64,000 nt of DNA, taken from positions 1 to 64,000 of the forward strand of contig NZ_RQRS01000005.1 in assembly GCF_004335085.1 (NCBI RefSeq), in the 5' to 3' direction. The notes below the pieces were generated by a model. The model was given only the letters and a program-made list of their open reading frames with translations, did no database searches and was not told where the DNA came from. The translations under genes were made by a program, and so were the position numbers. This DNA is from Pedobacter nototheniae. GTDB taxonomy: Bacteria > Bacteroidota > Bacteroidia > Sphingobacteriales > Sphingobacteriaceae. Positions 43,983-53,305 of this stretch are shown one piece after another; positions within the stretch are counted from its first letter, which is position 1, and every line of letters starts with the position of its first letter.

Positions 43983-44291
43983 ATGGAAAATCAAAAAACA
44001 ACAAGTCACTCTAAACAAAGAATTACCATCATTTCAATCATAATTGCATTAATTTTAACCATTCCTATGGTTGCAATGCTATTTACCAGCGAAGTAAACT
44101 GGACTTTAACTGATTTTGTAGCTGCAAGTATATTACTGTTAAGTGCAGGCTTAGCTATAGAATTAGCGATTAGATATGCTAAAACACCTACTTTAAGAGC
44201 CATATTATTGGTTATTATTTTATTAACACTATTTTTAGTTTGGGCAGAGCTAGCCGTTGGTATCTTCGGAACTCCATTCGCAGGAAGTTAA
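43983..44291 (+). CDS. Small multi-helix membrane protein
   Basis: The 102-residue protein has an N-terminal polar, Lys/Thr-rich part and three hydrophobic segments (about 15-33, 43-60 and 67-98), the last with AELAVGIFGTPFAGS at the end. No family is recognised. The name-free proteins of this type are frequent in Bacteroidota. It stands alone in the gap before sucC, 69 bp after the ferritin-like gene. Confidence 0.65.
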   Translation: MENQKTTSHSKQRITIISIIIALILTIPMVAMLFTSEVNWTLTDFVAASILLLSAGLAIELAIRYAKTPTLRAILLVIILLTLFLVWAELAVGIFGTPFAGS

Positions 44292-44409
44292 TTAAACTTT
44301 CGGTCAGTCATATTTTCCTTATTTATGAGCAAGATTTACACCATAAGTGGTATCCAAATTCCAGATTAACACAAAACATTCATTTTCTTAAAAAAAGGAC
44401 TGCTTGCTA

Positions 44410-44440
44410 TTTGTTTAAAGGCTTTAGAATTGTAGCTTTG
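44410..44440 (+). promoter_or_regulatory. sucC promoter
   Basis: TTTG (44410-44413), 19 bases, then TAGCTTTG (44433-44440) is an exact Bacteroidota -33/-7 match. It is 18 bases before the ATG at 44458, so the leader is about 10 bases, typical for the clade. Confidence 0.8.
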
Positions 44441-44457
44441 GGCAAATTTTGTAGCAA

Positions 44458-45657
44458 ATGAATATTCACGAATACCAGGGTAAACAAATATTAAAAAGTT
44501 TCGGTGTTAACGTTCAAGAAGGAATTGTTGCCGACACTCCAGAGCAAGCTGTAGAGGCTGCAAAGCAATTGAAAATTGATTACAATTCTGATTGGGTTGT
44601 AATTAAAGCGCAGATCCACGCTGGTGGTCGCGGTAAAGGTGGTGGTGTTAAATTAGCCAAAAACCTTGAAGAAGTTAAACAACGCGCAACCGATATTATT
44701 GGTATGCAGCTAGTTACTCCTCAAACCGGACCAGAAGGTAAATTAGTGAACAAAGTTTTGGTGGCTCAGGATGTTTACTATCCAGGTGCTTCAGAAACTA
44801 AAGAATTCTATATCTCTGTATTGTTAGATCGTGCTAAAGGTCGTAACATTATTATGTACAGTACAGAAGGTGGTATGGATATCGAAGAAGTTGCTGAACA
44901 TACTCCACACTTAATTTTCAAAGAAGAAATTGATCCTAAAGTTGGTTTACAAGGTTTCCAAGCTCGTAAAATTGCTTTTAACTTAGGTGTAAGTGGAAAT
45001 GCTTTTAAAGAGATGGTTAAATTTGTAACCGCTTTATATAAAGCTTACGAAGCTACCGATTCTTCCATGTTTGAAATCAATCCTGTATTAAAAACATCTG
45101 ATGATAAAGTAATTGCTGTTGATGCTAAAGTTAATTTAGACGAAAACGGTTTATTCCGCCATCCTGATTATGCAGCAATGCGTGATGTTACTGAAGAAGA
45201 TCCAATGGAAGTTGAAGCAAGCGCTTCTAACCTAAACTTTGTTAACCTTGATGGTAACGTAGGTTGTATGGTTAACGGTGCTGGTTTAGCAATGGCAACT
45301 ATGGATATTATTAAATTAGCCGGTGGTGAGCCTGCAAACTTCCTTGACGTTGGTGGAACTGCAAATGCACAAACTGTTAAAGCAGCTTTCAACATTATCT
45401 TAAAAGATCCAAATGTTAAAGCTATTTTAATTAACATTTTTGGTGGTATTGTTCGTTGTGATCGTGTTGCTCAAGGTGTAATTGATGCTTATAAAGAAAT
45501 CGGTAACATTCCGGTTCCAATTATTTGCCGTTTACAAGGTACAAACGCCGAAGAAGCTAAAAAACTAATTGATGAATCTGGACTTAAAGTTTACTCAGCA
45601 ATTGCTTTAAAAGAAGCAGCTGATTTAGTAACTAAAGTTTTAGAAGAACAAGCATAG
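44458..45657 (+). CDS. sucC: Succinyl-CoA ligase (ADP/GDP-forming) beta subunit
   Basis: The 399-residue ATP-grasp protein opens [19 protein letters not shown] and has [24 protein letters not shown] with the nucleotide loop, [23 protein letters not shown] and [22 protein letters not shown], the subunit contact and CoA-side loop. With SucD it makes ATP or GTP from succinyl-CoA in the TCA cycle. sucD is not adjacent. A terminator with a GAAA loop follows. Confidence 0.97.
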   Translation: MNIHEYQGKQILKSFGVNVQEGIVADTPEQAVEAAKQLKIDYNSDWVVIKAQIHAGGRGKGGGVKLAKNLEEVKQRATDIIGMQLVTPQTGPEGKLVNKVLVAQDVYYPGASETKEFYISVLLDRAKGRNIIMYSTEGGMDIEEVAEHTPHLIFKEEIDPKVGLQGFQARKIAFNLGVSGNAFKEMVKFVTALYKAYEATDSSMFEINPVLKTSDDKVIAVDAKVNLDENGLFRHPDYAAMRDVTEEDPMEVEASASNLNFVNLDGNVGCMVNGAGLAMATMDIIKLAGGEPANFLDVGGTANAQTVKAAFNIILKDPNVKAILINIFGGIVRCDRVAQGVIDAYKEIGNIPVPIICRLQGTNAEEAKKLIDESGLKVYSAIALKEAADLVTKVLEEQA

Positions 45658-45706
45658 TCTGAAGCTTAAGGCAAAAAGACTAAAGCTTAAAGTATATATC
45701 ATATTG

Positions 45707-45740
45707 AAAACCTTTCAGTGAAAACTGAAAGGTTTTTTTT
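45707..45740 (+). terminator. sucC terminator
   Basis: AAAACCTTTCAGT (45707-45719) and ACTGAAAGGTTTT (45724-45736) pair perfectly around a GAAA loop, followed by more T. It follows degenerate TTAAGG/TTAAAG words (45660-45692) after the stop. Confidence 0.93.
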
Positions 45741-46107
45741 ATATTCGGTTTAGGTGCACTAAGTTTGCTTAGGTGGTCAATATTTTTTTTCGAAAATGGA
45801 CGGTTCTGTTTTAATAGCAAGTGCAGTCCTGCTATCGTTTCAAGTCCTCACTCATACCTCGTTCCGGGCTTTTCTCTTTATCAGGTTTATTTACCTTGGG
45901 TTTGTGGTTCTTGGCTTTAATCTATTCTGCAAGGTTTTTATAATACACAGCAGGTTTGCGTTAGGGATTGTAAGGGTTCAGTACCAATCCTTCATTGGTA
46001 CCGAAACGAAGTGCAGCCCTGAAAAGCCCGCCCCTTGTGCAGCTTCGGTAACGCCAATATAATCAGATCATTTACGGACAATAATGAGAATTAAAAATTC
46101 TGATAGT
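45741..46107. repeat. Hairpin-rich intergenic element after sucC
   Basis: No credible gene lies in these 367 bases; an 88-codon open frame here is rejected as low-quality. The stretch is GC-richer than its neighbours. It holds inverted words such as AGTACCAATCC/GGTACC near 45981-46005 and GTGCAGCCCTGAAAAGCCCG (46012-46031) in the repeat style of other Sphingobacteriaceae spacers. It may be a degenerate copy of a larger repeat family also seen at 28.5-28.9 and 31.0-31.1 kb. Confidence 0.5.
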
Positions 46108-46317
46108 CTATTTTTCTACCCGAAATTCTAGTATATCACCGGGTTGACATTCTAAAACCGCACAAATTGATTCAAGTGTTTCCAAACGAATGGCTTTTGC
46201 CTTCCCAGTTTTAAGAATAGATAAATTAGACATCGTAATCCCTACCCGCTCACTAAGTTCTGTAAGGGACATTTTTCGACGTGCAAGCATCACATCTAAA
46301 TTTATAATTATTGGCAT
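46108..46317 (-). CDS. XRE-family (YozG-like) regulator
   Basis: The 69-residue protein is one helix-turn-helix: DVMLARRKMSLTELSERVGITMSNLSILKTGKAKAIRLETLESICAVLECQPGDILEF. This YozG-type Cro/CI protein commonly sits next to a DUF2975 membrane protein, as here (51-bp gap, DUF2975 gene first on the minus strand). It may autoregulate the pair. The physiological role is not established. Confidence 0.88.
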   Translation of the reverse strand: MPIIINLDVMLARRKMSLTELSERVGITMSNLSILKTGKAKAIRLETLESICAVLECQPGDILEFRVEK

Positions 46318-46368
46318 TATGGAGTTGTAAAGTTATAAATGTTTATCATTAGGAGCCAACTTCAGCAA

Positions 46369-47016
46369 TTATATCGTTAAATCATTCTCTTGTTTTAATT
46401 GCAATCCTTTTTTAAATACAAATGCTATTGTAAGTAATGTTATGCCTAAAATTATTGGCCAGGTATCTAAATTAAGATCAGCAACAACACGATATGGCTG
46501 ATTTATAAAAATTGCTTCACTAATCTTTATTCCTACAAAATCATAAGCCAGAATTATAACAGGAAGAATTAGGGCGTACCAACCCATTTTAGATAATCGC
46601 TTAATATTTTCTTCACTAAAAACATTACCTTCTTGTACGGAACTTATAAAAACATACAAAAAGACTAAAATTCGCAAACCTAAAAACGCTATCATAAGAA
46701 CTAAACATCCTTTTAAAAAAGAAAGATAACCATTTGTTGCACCAGCCTTTTTAGCATGCACAGTCACAGTTGCAAAATATTTGGGCTTAAAAATAAGCGT
46801 ATCGCCTGTGTTCGTGTTTATAGCATTAATTTTCAGAGCATCTTTTGGCTCAAGCAATACATCACTCGCATAGGTAATGGAACCAGATTGATCGGCATCG
46901 TTCCAGCCATCCATAAAGCCTTGCTTACCTCCATTAAAAAAACCAAATGCAACAATGATTATGATAATAGCGATGTATGCAATTTTTATAAATTTAATTT
47001 GATTCTTAATTTTCAT
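46369..47016 (-). CDS. DUF2975 membrane protein
   Basis: The 215-residue protein has a first helix (about 8-25) followed by a non-membrane stretch with the acidic GWNDADQSGS, then three further hydrophobic segments (about 105-130, 145-162, 190-205). This matches DUF2975, which is usually encoded with a YozG-like regulator. Function is unknown. It is the first gene of the pair. Confidence 0.82.
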   Translation of the reverse strand: MKIKNQIKFIKIAYIAIIIIIVAFGFFNGGKQGFMDGWNDADQSGSITYASDVLLEPKDALKINAINTNTGDTLIFKPKYFATVTVHAKKAGATNGYLSFLKGCLVLMIAFLGLRILVFLYVFISSVQEGNVFSEENIKRLSKMGWYALILPVIILAYDFVGIKISEAIFINQPYRVVADLNLDTWPIILGITLLTIAFVFKKGLQLKQENDLTI

Positions 47017-47449
47017 TGTTAGATGATTTTTTATTAATGTAATTGACTCATTAATTCTAAAAAATTAGACATATTTCACATCCAAATTTATGACAGAAAT
47101 ACAGCCTACAAATATTGCCTGATAATTTATACTAGTATTTTTTAATTTACAGGTTAGAAATTCATTAATAGTCATAATTTTCTAATTATTATATCGCAAA
47201 CATAAAATATTATTTATTATAAATCAAACTATTTTTATTGGTTTACAATAAATAATATATGATAAACAACTAATATGATAGCAATCACATAAAATATGAC
47301 ACGAAACTATTTGGAATGATTTTTGTTGTAAGTAAAACTGTAAAAAAAGTATGCAAACGGTAACATTTTCAGCATTTTATCCTTTCGGATTGCTAATACA
47401 TTTCGTAACTTTGCAAACTCAATAATTTAAGAGCACACAAAAAGCATAA
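47017..47449. other. Spacer between DUF2975 gene and rpoD; long AT-rich leader region
   Basis: Apart from the rpoD promoter (47383-47413), no ORF or RNA is evident. Two A/T-only stretches around 47150-47280 are notable for low complexity. Room exists for extra upstream control of rpoD, but nothing specific can be shown. Confidence 0.4.
47383..47413 (+). promoter_or_regulatory. rpoD promoter
   Basis: TTTC (47383-47386), 19 bases and TAACTTTG (47406-47413) match the Bacteroidota promoter with one mismatch in the -33. The -7 box is 36 bases before the ATG at 47450. Confidence 0.6.
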
Positions 47450-48310
47450 ATGAGACAACTCAAAATCACGCAATCTATCACCAATCGCGAAAGTCAATCA
47501 TTAGACAAATATTTGCATGAGATTGGAAAGGTAGATTTAATAACAGCAGAAGAAGAAGTAATTTTAGCAAGAAAGATTCGTGAAGGTGATCAGGCAGCAT
47601 TAGAGCGTCTTACCAAAACCAACTTACGTTTCGTGGTTTCTGTTGCAAAACAATATCAAAATCAAGGTTTAACGCTAGGAGATTTGATTAATGAAGGAAA
47701 CTTAGGTTTGATCAAAGCTGCAAAGCGTTTTGATGAAACTAAAGGTTTTAAATTCATTTCTTATGCTGTTTGGTGGATTCGTCAATCTATTTTGCAAGCA
47801 ATTGCTGAACAAAGTCGTATTGTTCGTTTACCTTTAAACCAGGTAGGTTCATTAAGCAAAATCAGCAAAGCTTTCTCTAAATTAGAGCAAGAATATGAAC
47901 GTGAGCCTTCTCCAGAAGAATTAGCAGACATTTTAGAAACAACTGTGGATAAAATCTCTGATACTTTAAGTAACTCTGGTCGCCATGTATCAATGGATGC
48001 TCCTTTTGTTCAAGGTGAAGAAAATACATTATTAGATGTATTAGAAAACCATGAACCAAATACAGATAGCTCGTTAATTAACGAATCTTTATCAGAAGAA
48101 ATTAAGCGTTCTTTATCTACATTAACTGAAAGAGAAAGAGAAATTATCGTTTTATTCTTCGGTTTAGGGTCAAATCATCCTTTATCTTTAGAAGAAATTG
48201 GCGAGAAATTTAACCTTACACGTGAGCGTGTTAGACAAATTAAGGATAAAGCACTACAGCGTTTACGCCATACATCAAGAAGTAAAATCCTTAAATCATA
48301 CTTAGGATAA
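47450..48310 (+). CDS. rpoD: Primary sigma factor RpoD (SigA)
   Basis: The 286-residue sigma-70 factor lacks region 1.1, the normal state in Bacteroidota. It has region 1.2 ([45 protein letters not shown]), 2.3-2.4 ([33 protein letters not shown]), region 3 and 4.2 (LTREREREI to [20 protein letters not shown]). It reads the TAnnTTTG/TTTG promoters seen in this window. A strong terminator follows. Confidence 0.97.
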   Translation: MRQLKITQSITNRESQSLDKYLHEIGKVDLITAEEEVILARKIREGDQAALERLTKTNLRFVVSVAKQYQNQGLTLGDLINEGNLGLIKAAKRFDETKGFKFISYAVWWIRQSILQAIAEQSRIVRLPLNQVGSLSKISKAFSKLEQEYEREPSPEELADILETTVDKISDTLSNSGRHVSMDAPFVQGEENTLLDVLENHEPNTDSSLINESLSEEIKRSLSTLTEREREIIVLFFGLGSNHPLSLEEIGEKFNLTRERVRQIKDKALQRLRHTSRSKILKSYLG

Positions 48311-48335
48311 TCAGAATAATATAATTTTAGAAATA

Positions 48336-48378
48336 AAATAGAAAAAGATCGGGCATACCAGCCGATCTTTTTCTATTT
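48336..48378 (+). terminator. rpoD terminator
   Basis: Arms at 48336-48352 and 48362-48378 pair over 17 bases with a 9-base loop; the core is GATCGG/CCGATC and the right arm runs into a T tract. Confidence 0.92.
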
Positions 48379-48410
48379 TTGCGGCAATTTCTAACCATAT
48401 TATTCATTTC

Positions 48411-49859
48411 ATGTTACACAAATACCAGACTGAGTTTCAGAGCTGGATTGACAAAGAGAAGCAAGCTATTGAACTTATCAATATAGTAGGCAAACTTTGG
48501 TTCGATCGTTCTATTGAATTACTTCTATTTCGGAAACCTTTATTCGATGTTGGCGGAAGCCAGGTTTTAGCGCATCATCAGTATGCAAAATCCATTAGCG
48601 GCAAAGACATTTCTATTTATGAAACGCTTGAGCTGGCCAAAGCAATCCTAAATTCTAACCTTGCTCCTTCTCGGATAGATTTAGGCAGATTAACTGCTGA
48701 ATGGCTTGATGAGCACAACAAATTCGCTAGTATTAATGATTTTATTATCACTAAACTATCGGCGTACATTGGCAAGGATAAAAAGAATTTAACTCCAAAG
48801 GATGTTGTACTTTTTGGATTTGGCAGAATTGGCAGAATTGCGGCCAGAGAATTAGTTACACAAGCAGGTAAAGGCGAGCAGTTACGCTTAAGAGCTATTG
48901 TAACCAGAACTTACAGCAATGAAGAGCTGAGCAAAAGAGCTGAGCTTTTGAGAACGGATTCTGTACATGGAACTTTTCCTGGAACCATAACTGAAGATTA
49001 TGAGAATAAGGCTTTGGTTATTAACGGACAAATGATTTACATGATTGCAGCGCAAAACCCTGAAGATGTTGATTACACCAAATATGGCATAAACTCGGCC
49101 TTATTAATTGATAATACAGGGGTTTTTAGGGATCGTGTTGAATTGAGCCGCCATTTAAAAGCAAAAGGAATTAGTCAGGTATTATTAACGGCACCTGCAA
49201 AAGGTGATGTACCAAATATTGTGACCGGAATTAATGAAGGTGAATTTAATTTTAAGAAAGAGACTATTTTCTCTAACGCCAGCTGTACTACAAATGCAAT
49301 TACTCCGGTATTAAAAATTGTAGATAATGCTTTTGGAATCGAAAAAGGTCATATAGAAACTATACATTCCTATACCAACGACCAGAACTTGTTGGATAAT
49401 TATCATAAAAAATACCGTAGAGGTCGTTCTGCTGCTTTAAACTTAGTAATAACAGAAACTGGTGCTGATAAAGCGGTAGCAAAAGTATTGCCTCACCTGG
49501 CGGGAAAATTAACAGGAAATGCGGTTCGTGTACCTACTCCAAACGTTTCTTTGGCGATTTTAAACTTAACATTATCGAAGAAAACCGATAAGGATGGGGT
49601 AAATGAATTATTGAAACAAGCTTCCCTCTTTGGCGATTTATCCGAACAAATTGAATTTTCTATTTCTAATGAATTGGTAAGTACCGATCTCATTGGCAAT
49701 AGTCATTCGTCTATTATAGATGGCCCGGCAACAATTATTTCTAAAGATGGTAAATCTGTTATTTTATATGCTTGGTATGATAATGAGTATGGCTATACCA
49801 GACAGGTAATTAGATTAGCCAAAAAGCTGGGAGATGTTGTTAGATTAACTTATTATTAA
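48411..49859 (+). CDS. gap: Glyceraldehyde-3-phosphate dehydrogenase, long form
   Basis: At 482 residues this is about 145 longer than standard GAPDH. An N-terminal extension (1-130) with helices (YQTEFQSWIDKEKQAIELINIVGKLWFDRSIELLLFRK) precedes the NAD domain (VVLFGFGRIGRIAARELV) and the catalytic SNASCTTNAITP with Cys292. The usual C-terminal WYDNEYGY string is present. Such long GAPDHs occur in Bacteroidota and related groups, and some act in the gluconeogenic direction. The extension's role is not known. It performs the oxidation of glyceraldehyde-3-phosphate in glycolysis. Confidence 0.94.
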   Translation: MLHKYQTEFQSWIDKEKQAIELINIVGKLWFDRSIELLLFRKPLFDVGGSQVLAHHQYAKSISGKDISIYETLELAKAILNSNLAPSRIDLGRLTAEWLDEHNKFASINDFIITKLSAYIGKDKKNLTPKDVVLFGFGRIGRIAARELVTQAGKGEQLRLRAIVTRTYSNEELSKRAELLRTDSVHGTFPGTITEDYENKALVINGQMIYMIAAQNPEDVDYTKYGINSALLIDNTGVFRDRVELSRHLKAKGISQVLLTAPAKGDVPNIVTGINEGEFNFKKETIFSNASCTTNAITPVLKIVDNAFGIEKGHIETIHSYTNDQNLLDNYHKKYRRGRSAALNLVITETGADKAVAKVLPHLAGKLTGNAVRVPTPNVSLAILNLTLSKKTDKDGVNELLKQASLFGDLSEQIEFSISNELVSTDLIGNSHSSIIDGPATIISKDGKSVILYAWYDNEYGYTRQVIRLAKKLGDVVRLTYY

Positions 49860-49960
49860 GATTGCGATTTGTCATATCTGGATATTATAATTCAGGTATG
49901 ACATTTTTCTTTTTAAACTATATAAAAAAGAGTAAATTCCACCTGAAAATAAGACCAAGC

Positions 49961-50323
49961 ATGGCAAACAGGCTCAGAAAGATTGTACTTTTAGTTTATA
50001 AACCAATTATAGCCTGGAATATATTTATAAGTTTACTAGTTGGAATTTTCTTCATAATAGATGGCCTTGGTAAACCCGGAGGATACTTTATGGCAATATT
50101 GATGAAACCATTTGGTTGGATATCCTCGGTATGTTTTGAAAAGTTATTTTATAATAAGAATTCATATTTTTTCAAAAATCTAAACATAGCTTCCTACAGG
50201 ATATACATTAACATTGTTATTTATGACATAGCTTTCTTCATTCTAATAATAACGATATGCATGCTAAACAGGAGTTTTCTATTGACAGTGTTACCAAAAG
50301 CTTTAATAAACAAACAGTATTAA
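49961..50323 (+). CDS. Small membrane protein paired with an ABC ATPase
   Basis: The ATG at 49961 (MANRLRKIVLL) gives 120 residues; an earlier ATG at 49898 and a TTG at 49862 are less likely. Two or three hydrophobic segments (about 10-32, 68-90 by the C-terminal AFFILIITICML) form a small membrane protein, ending inside the ABC gene (67-base overlap). It may be the permease-like or immunity-like partner of that ATPase. Function is unknown. Confidence 0.6.
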   Translation: MANRLRKIVLLVYKPIIAWNIFISLLVGIFFIIDGLGKPGGYFMAILMKPFGWISSVCFEKLFYNKNSYFFKNLNIASYRIYINIVIYDIAFFILIITICMLNRSFLLTVLPKALINKQY

Positions 50324-50928
50324 ACGGCGTTTTTCTAAATTGCAAAACAGGTGAAATATTAGGTTTATTGGGTAGAAACGGATCAGGAAAATCCACTTTA
50401 TTGAAAGTTATTTTTGGAACGGTTAAGCCTCACTTTAAACATTTGAAATTAAACGATCAAATTATTGATCAAGGCTACACTAGTGGTAAAATTGCTTATT
50501 TACCGCAAGATCACTTTATTCCTGGTCATTTAAAAGTTTCAAAAGCAATTGATTTATTTTGCAATTTATATAAAAGTGAACTACTAAATATTAGTCTGGT
50601 TTCAAAAAATATTGACTTTAAATTCAATGAATTATCAGGTGGTCAAAGAAGGTTAATGGAATGTTTGCTAATTATTTACAGTGATGCTGATTTTATATTA
50701 TTAGATGAACCTTTTTCTCAATTATCTCCCTTAATTGTGGAGGAAATTCAAAAGCATATTTTAAAAGCAAAGGAAAGGAAGGGTGTAATTGTAACTGATC
50801 ATTATTACCGATCAATTTTGAGTATTGCAGACCGTGTAGTGCTTTTACATAACGGCTGCAATTATAATATCAAATCTGATGATGATTTAATTCTGCATGG
50901 CTATTTACCTAATGCAATTAATTTTTAA
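50257..50928 (+). CDS. ABC transporter ATP-binding protein
   Basis: The 223-residue ATPase starts at 50257 (MHAKQEFSID) with Walker A LGRNGSGKSTLL, signature NELSGGQRRLME, Walker B FILLDEPFSQLSPLIVEEIQ and a switch His in VIVTDHYYRSIL. The overall pattern is that of ABC-2 or LptB-like ATPases. Its start overlaps the end of the membrane gene. The transported substrate is unknown, and no large permease gene is next to it. Confidence 0.85.
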   Translation: MHAKQEFSIDSVTKSFNKQTVLNGVFLNCKTGEILGLLGRNGSGKSTLLKVIFGTVKPHFKHLKLNDQIIDQGYTSGKIAYLPQDHFIPGHLKVSKAIDLFCNLYKSELLNISLVSKNIDFKFNELSGGQRRLMECLLIIYSDADFILLDEPFSQLSPLIVEEIQKHILKAKERKGVIVTDHYYRSILSIADRVVLLHNGCNYNIKSDDDLILHGYLPNAINF

Positions 50929-50938
50929 TGGTATTCTT

Positions 50939-51003
50939 AACCACTAAGACACAAAGAACACATTTTGCTTTTTTAAGCATTGTAATCTTAGTGGCTTGTG
51001 GTT
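50939..51003. repeat. AACCACTAAGA inverted repeat between convergent genes
   Basis: CCACTAAGA (50941-50949) pairs with TCTTAGTGG (50986-50994), and AACCAC (50939-50944) also pairs with GTGGTT (50998-51003). It lies between convergent genes and may serve as a terminator. The words are of a type common in Bacteroidota spacers. Confidence 0.5.
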
Positions 51004-51019
51004 TATTTGAATGCTATAA

Positions 51020-51883
51020 TTAGAACAATAAATGTTTAACGGTTAATCCGTTATTAATTAATTGTTTTAACGAGTCAATACCAATTCTGAGGTGTTGTTC
51101 TACAAATTGAGCAGTAACATTGCTGTCACTTTCAGCAGTTTTCACACCTTCAGGGATCATCGGCTGATCAGAAACTAAAAGTAAAGCACCAGCTGGAATT
51201 TTATTTGCAAAAGCTGTAGTAAAAATCGTTGCAGTTTCCATATCAACGGCCATTGCCCTAAGCGTTTTTAAATACTTTTTAAATTCTTTGTCGTGCTCCC
51301 AAACCCTACGGTTGGTGGTATAACAAGTTCCTGTCCAATAATCTCTACCATGATCGCGGATGGTTGTAGAAATTGCTTTCTGCAATGCGAAGGCTGGTAA
51401 TGCAGGTACTTCTGCAGGGAGGTAATCATTTGATGTTCCTTCACCTCTAATAGCTGCAATAGGCAGAATTAGATCACCTAATTGATTTTTCTTTTTCAAG
51501 CCACCACATTTACCCAAAAACAATACAGCCTTAGGTTTAATAGCGGTTAATAAATCCATCATCGTTGCTGCAAGCGGGCTACCCATACCAAAGTTGATAA
51601 TAGTAATACCGTTGGCCGTTACACTCTGCATAGGCTTATCTAAGCCCATAATTGGAGCATTATCATTCCACTCAGAAAACATGCTTACATATTTACTGAA
51701 ATTGGTTAATAAGATGTAATCACCGAATTCATCTAAAGCTCTACCCGTATAACGAGGCAACCAATTTTTGACAATTTCTTCTTTTGATTTCAATCCTGCT
51801 TTTACAGGAGACTCTACTTCTTTAATTTTTTTAGATTTTTCTACAATCTTTTCATCTTTTTTTACGTCTTTTTCTTCGTTCAT
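51020..51883 (-). CDS. amn: AMP nucleosidase
   Basis: The 287-residue protein has a Lys/Glu-rich N-terminus (about 1-30) and then the phosphorylase-superfamily fold seen in Amn: SVTANGITIINFGMGSPLAATMMDLL, FLGKCGGLKKKNQLGDLILPIAAIRGEGTSNDY, and VDMETATIF. The shorter form lacks the Amn N-terminal domain of E. coli. It cleaves AMP to adenine and ribose 5-phosphate, balancing adenylate pools. It is preceded by a good -7 box (51929-51936, reverse). Confidence 0.88.
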   Translation of the reverse strand: MNEEKDVKKDEKIVEKSKKIKEVESPVKAGLKSKEEIVKNWLPRYTGRALDEFGDYILLTNFSKYVSMFSEWNDNAPIMGLDKPMQSVTANGITIINFGMGSPLAATMMDLLTAIKPKAVLFLGKCGGLKKKNQLGDLILPIAAIRGEGTSNDYLPAEVPALPAFALQKAISTTIRDHGRDYWTGTCYTTNRRVWEHDKEFKKYLKTLRAMAVDMETATIFTTAFANKIPAGALLLVSDQPMIPEGVKTAESDSNVTAQFVEQHLRIGIDSLKQLINNGLTVKHLLF

Positions 51884-51928
51884 ATATTTTTATTCTTCAA
51901 ATAATATAAGAAATTTTTATCAAAATAA

Positions 51929-51958
51929 CAAATCTAATTTAACGTTTGCATAAACAAT
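51929..51958 (-). promoter_or_regulatory. amn promoter candidate
   Basis: On the minus strand TAGATTTG (51936 to 51929) fits TAnnTTTG, with ATTG (51958 to 51955) 18 bases upstream as a weak -33. The resulting leader to the ATG at 51883 would be about 40 bases. Confidence 0.45.
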
Positions 51959-52033
51959 ACTTTATAATACCATTAATTTTATACTGTAAATCAAGTTATT
52001 GTGTTTAAACTCTTACATTTTAGGTTATACAAA

Positions 52034-52060
52034 AAATCCTCCCGTTTTGCGGGAGGATTT
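52034..52060 (-). terminator. Terminator after clpX
   Basis: AAATCCTCCCG and CGGGAGGATTT pair around a 5-base loop; on the minus strand a T run follows. It lies 7 bases beyond the clpX stop. Confidence 0.92.
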
Positions 52061-52066
52061 AATTTT

Positions 52067-53305
52067 TTAAGCGGCTTGCAACTTTTTAAAGTCGGCCTTT
52101 TCAAATTTCTCCATCGCGTAATCGAGGTTGATATGTAGCTGCTTCACATCCTTCTGCGTAGGCGTATCAAACATGGCATCCAACATAATGGCTTCACAAA
52201 TAGATCTTAATCCACGTGCGCCTAACTTATATTCCATTGCTTTATCAACAATAAAATCTAATACGTCGTTATCAAAAATCAATTCCACATCTTCATAAGC
52301 AAATAACTTAACGTACTGCTTAATTAGAGAGTTTTTAGGTGCTGTTAAAATGTTTCTAAGCGTTTCTTTATCTAGTGGATTTAAATGCGAAAGAACTGGA
52401 ATACGACCAATTAATTCAGGAATTAAACCAAATGATTTAAGATCTTGTGGGGTAATGTATTTATAAAGGTTTTTAAGATCTAAAACGGTTTCATCCTTTT
52501 TTACCTTATACCCTACTGCCTGAGTTTTTAAACGATTGGCAATTTTACGTTCGATTCCATCAAAGGCACCTCCGCAAATAAATAAGATATTATTGGTGTT
52601 TACTGGAATCATTTTCTGATCAGGATGCTTACGTCCGCCCTGCGGTGGAACATTAACAACCGTGCCTTCTAAAATTTTTAATAAAGCCTGCTGCACGCCT
52701 TCTCCTGATACATCTCTGGTAATGGATGGATTATCGCTTTTGCGGGCAACTTTATCTACTTCATCAATATATACAATACCACGTTCTGCTGCTGCAACAT
52801 CATAATCTGCTGCCTGCAACAATCTGGTTAAAATACTTTCTACATCCTCCCCTACATAGCCGGCTTCAGTTAAAACAGTTGCATCGCATATGCAGAACGG
52901 TACGTGTAAAATTTTTGCAATGGTTTTAGCTAAAAGGGTTTTACCTGTTCCTGTTTCACCAACAAGCATAATATTCGATTTTTCAATCTCTATTTCATCT
53001 GCATCAACTTTTTGATTCAAACGTTTATAGTGATTATAAACCGCTACCGATAAAACCTTTTTTGCATCGTCCTGGCCAATTACGTACTGATCCAGGTGGG
53101 TTTTAATTTCAAGAGGCTTTAATAAGTTAATAGCCTCTTGAATATTTTTAGAACCTTTTGTACCCAATTCTTGCGCAAGCAATTGATTGGCTTGAGTAAC
53201 ACATTTATCGCAGATAAATGCATCCATGCCTTCAATTAGCATCAAAGTTTCATGTTTGCCTGAATGGCAGAATGAGCAACGGGATTCTTTATTTTGTTTC
53301 GCCAT
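52067..53305 (-). CDS. clpX: ATP-dependent Clp protease ATP-binding subunit ClpX
   Basis: From the ATG at 53305 the protein has 412 residues; an upstream start at 53347 would extend into clpP and is rejected. The zinc finger ([26 protein letters not shown]), Walker [26 protein letters not shown], the [15 protein letters not shown]-like helix and the [10 protein letters not shown] loop are all present. ClpX unfolds tagged proteins and feeds ClpP. It overlaps clpP by 17 bases. Confidence 0.96.
   Translation of the reverse strand: MAKQNKESRCSFCHSGKHETLMLIEGMDAFICDKCVTQANQLLAQELGTKGSKNIQEAINLLKPLEIKTHLDQYVIGQDDAKKVLSVAVYNHYKRLNQKVDADEIEIEKSNIMLVGETGTGKTLLAKTIAKILHVPFCICDATVLTEAGYVGEDVESILTRLLQAADYDVAAAERGIVYIDEVDKVARKSDNPSITRDVSGEGVQQALLKILEGTVVNVPPQGGRKHPDQKMIPVNTNNILFICGGAFDGIERKIANRLKTQAVGYKVKKDETVLDLKNLYKYITPQDLKSFGLIPELIGRIPVLSHLNPLDKETLRNILTAPKNSLIKQYVKLFAYEDVELIFDNDVLDFIVDKAMEYKLGARGLRSICEAIMLDAMFDTPTQKDVKQLHINLDYAMEKFEKADFKKLQAA

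Noticed and set aside
45796-46062. 88-codon open frame in the sucC downstream spacer
   Set aside because: Hydrophobic, low-complexity translation inside a hairpin-rich repeat-like region, no operon context and no recognisable family.
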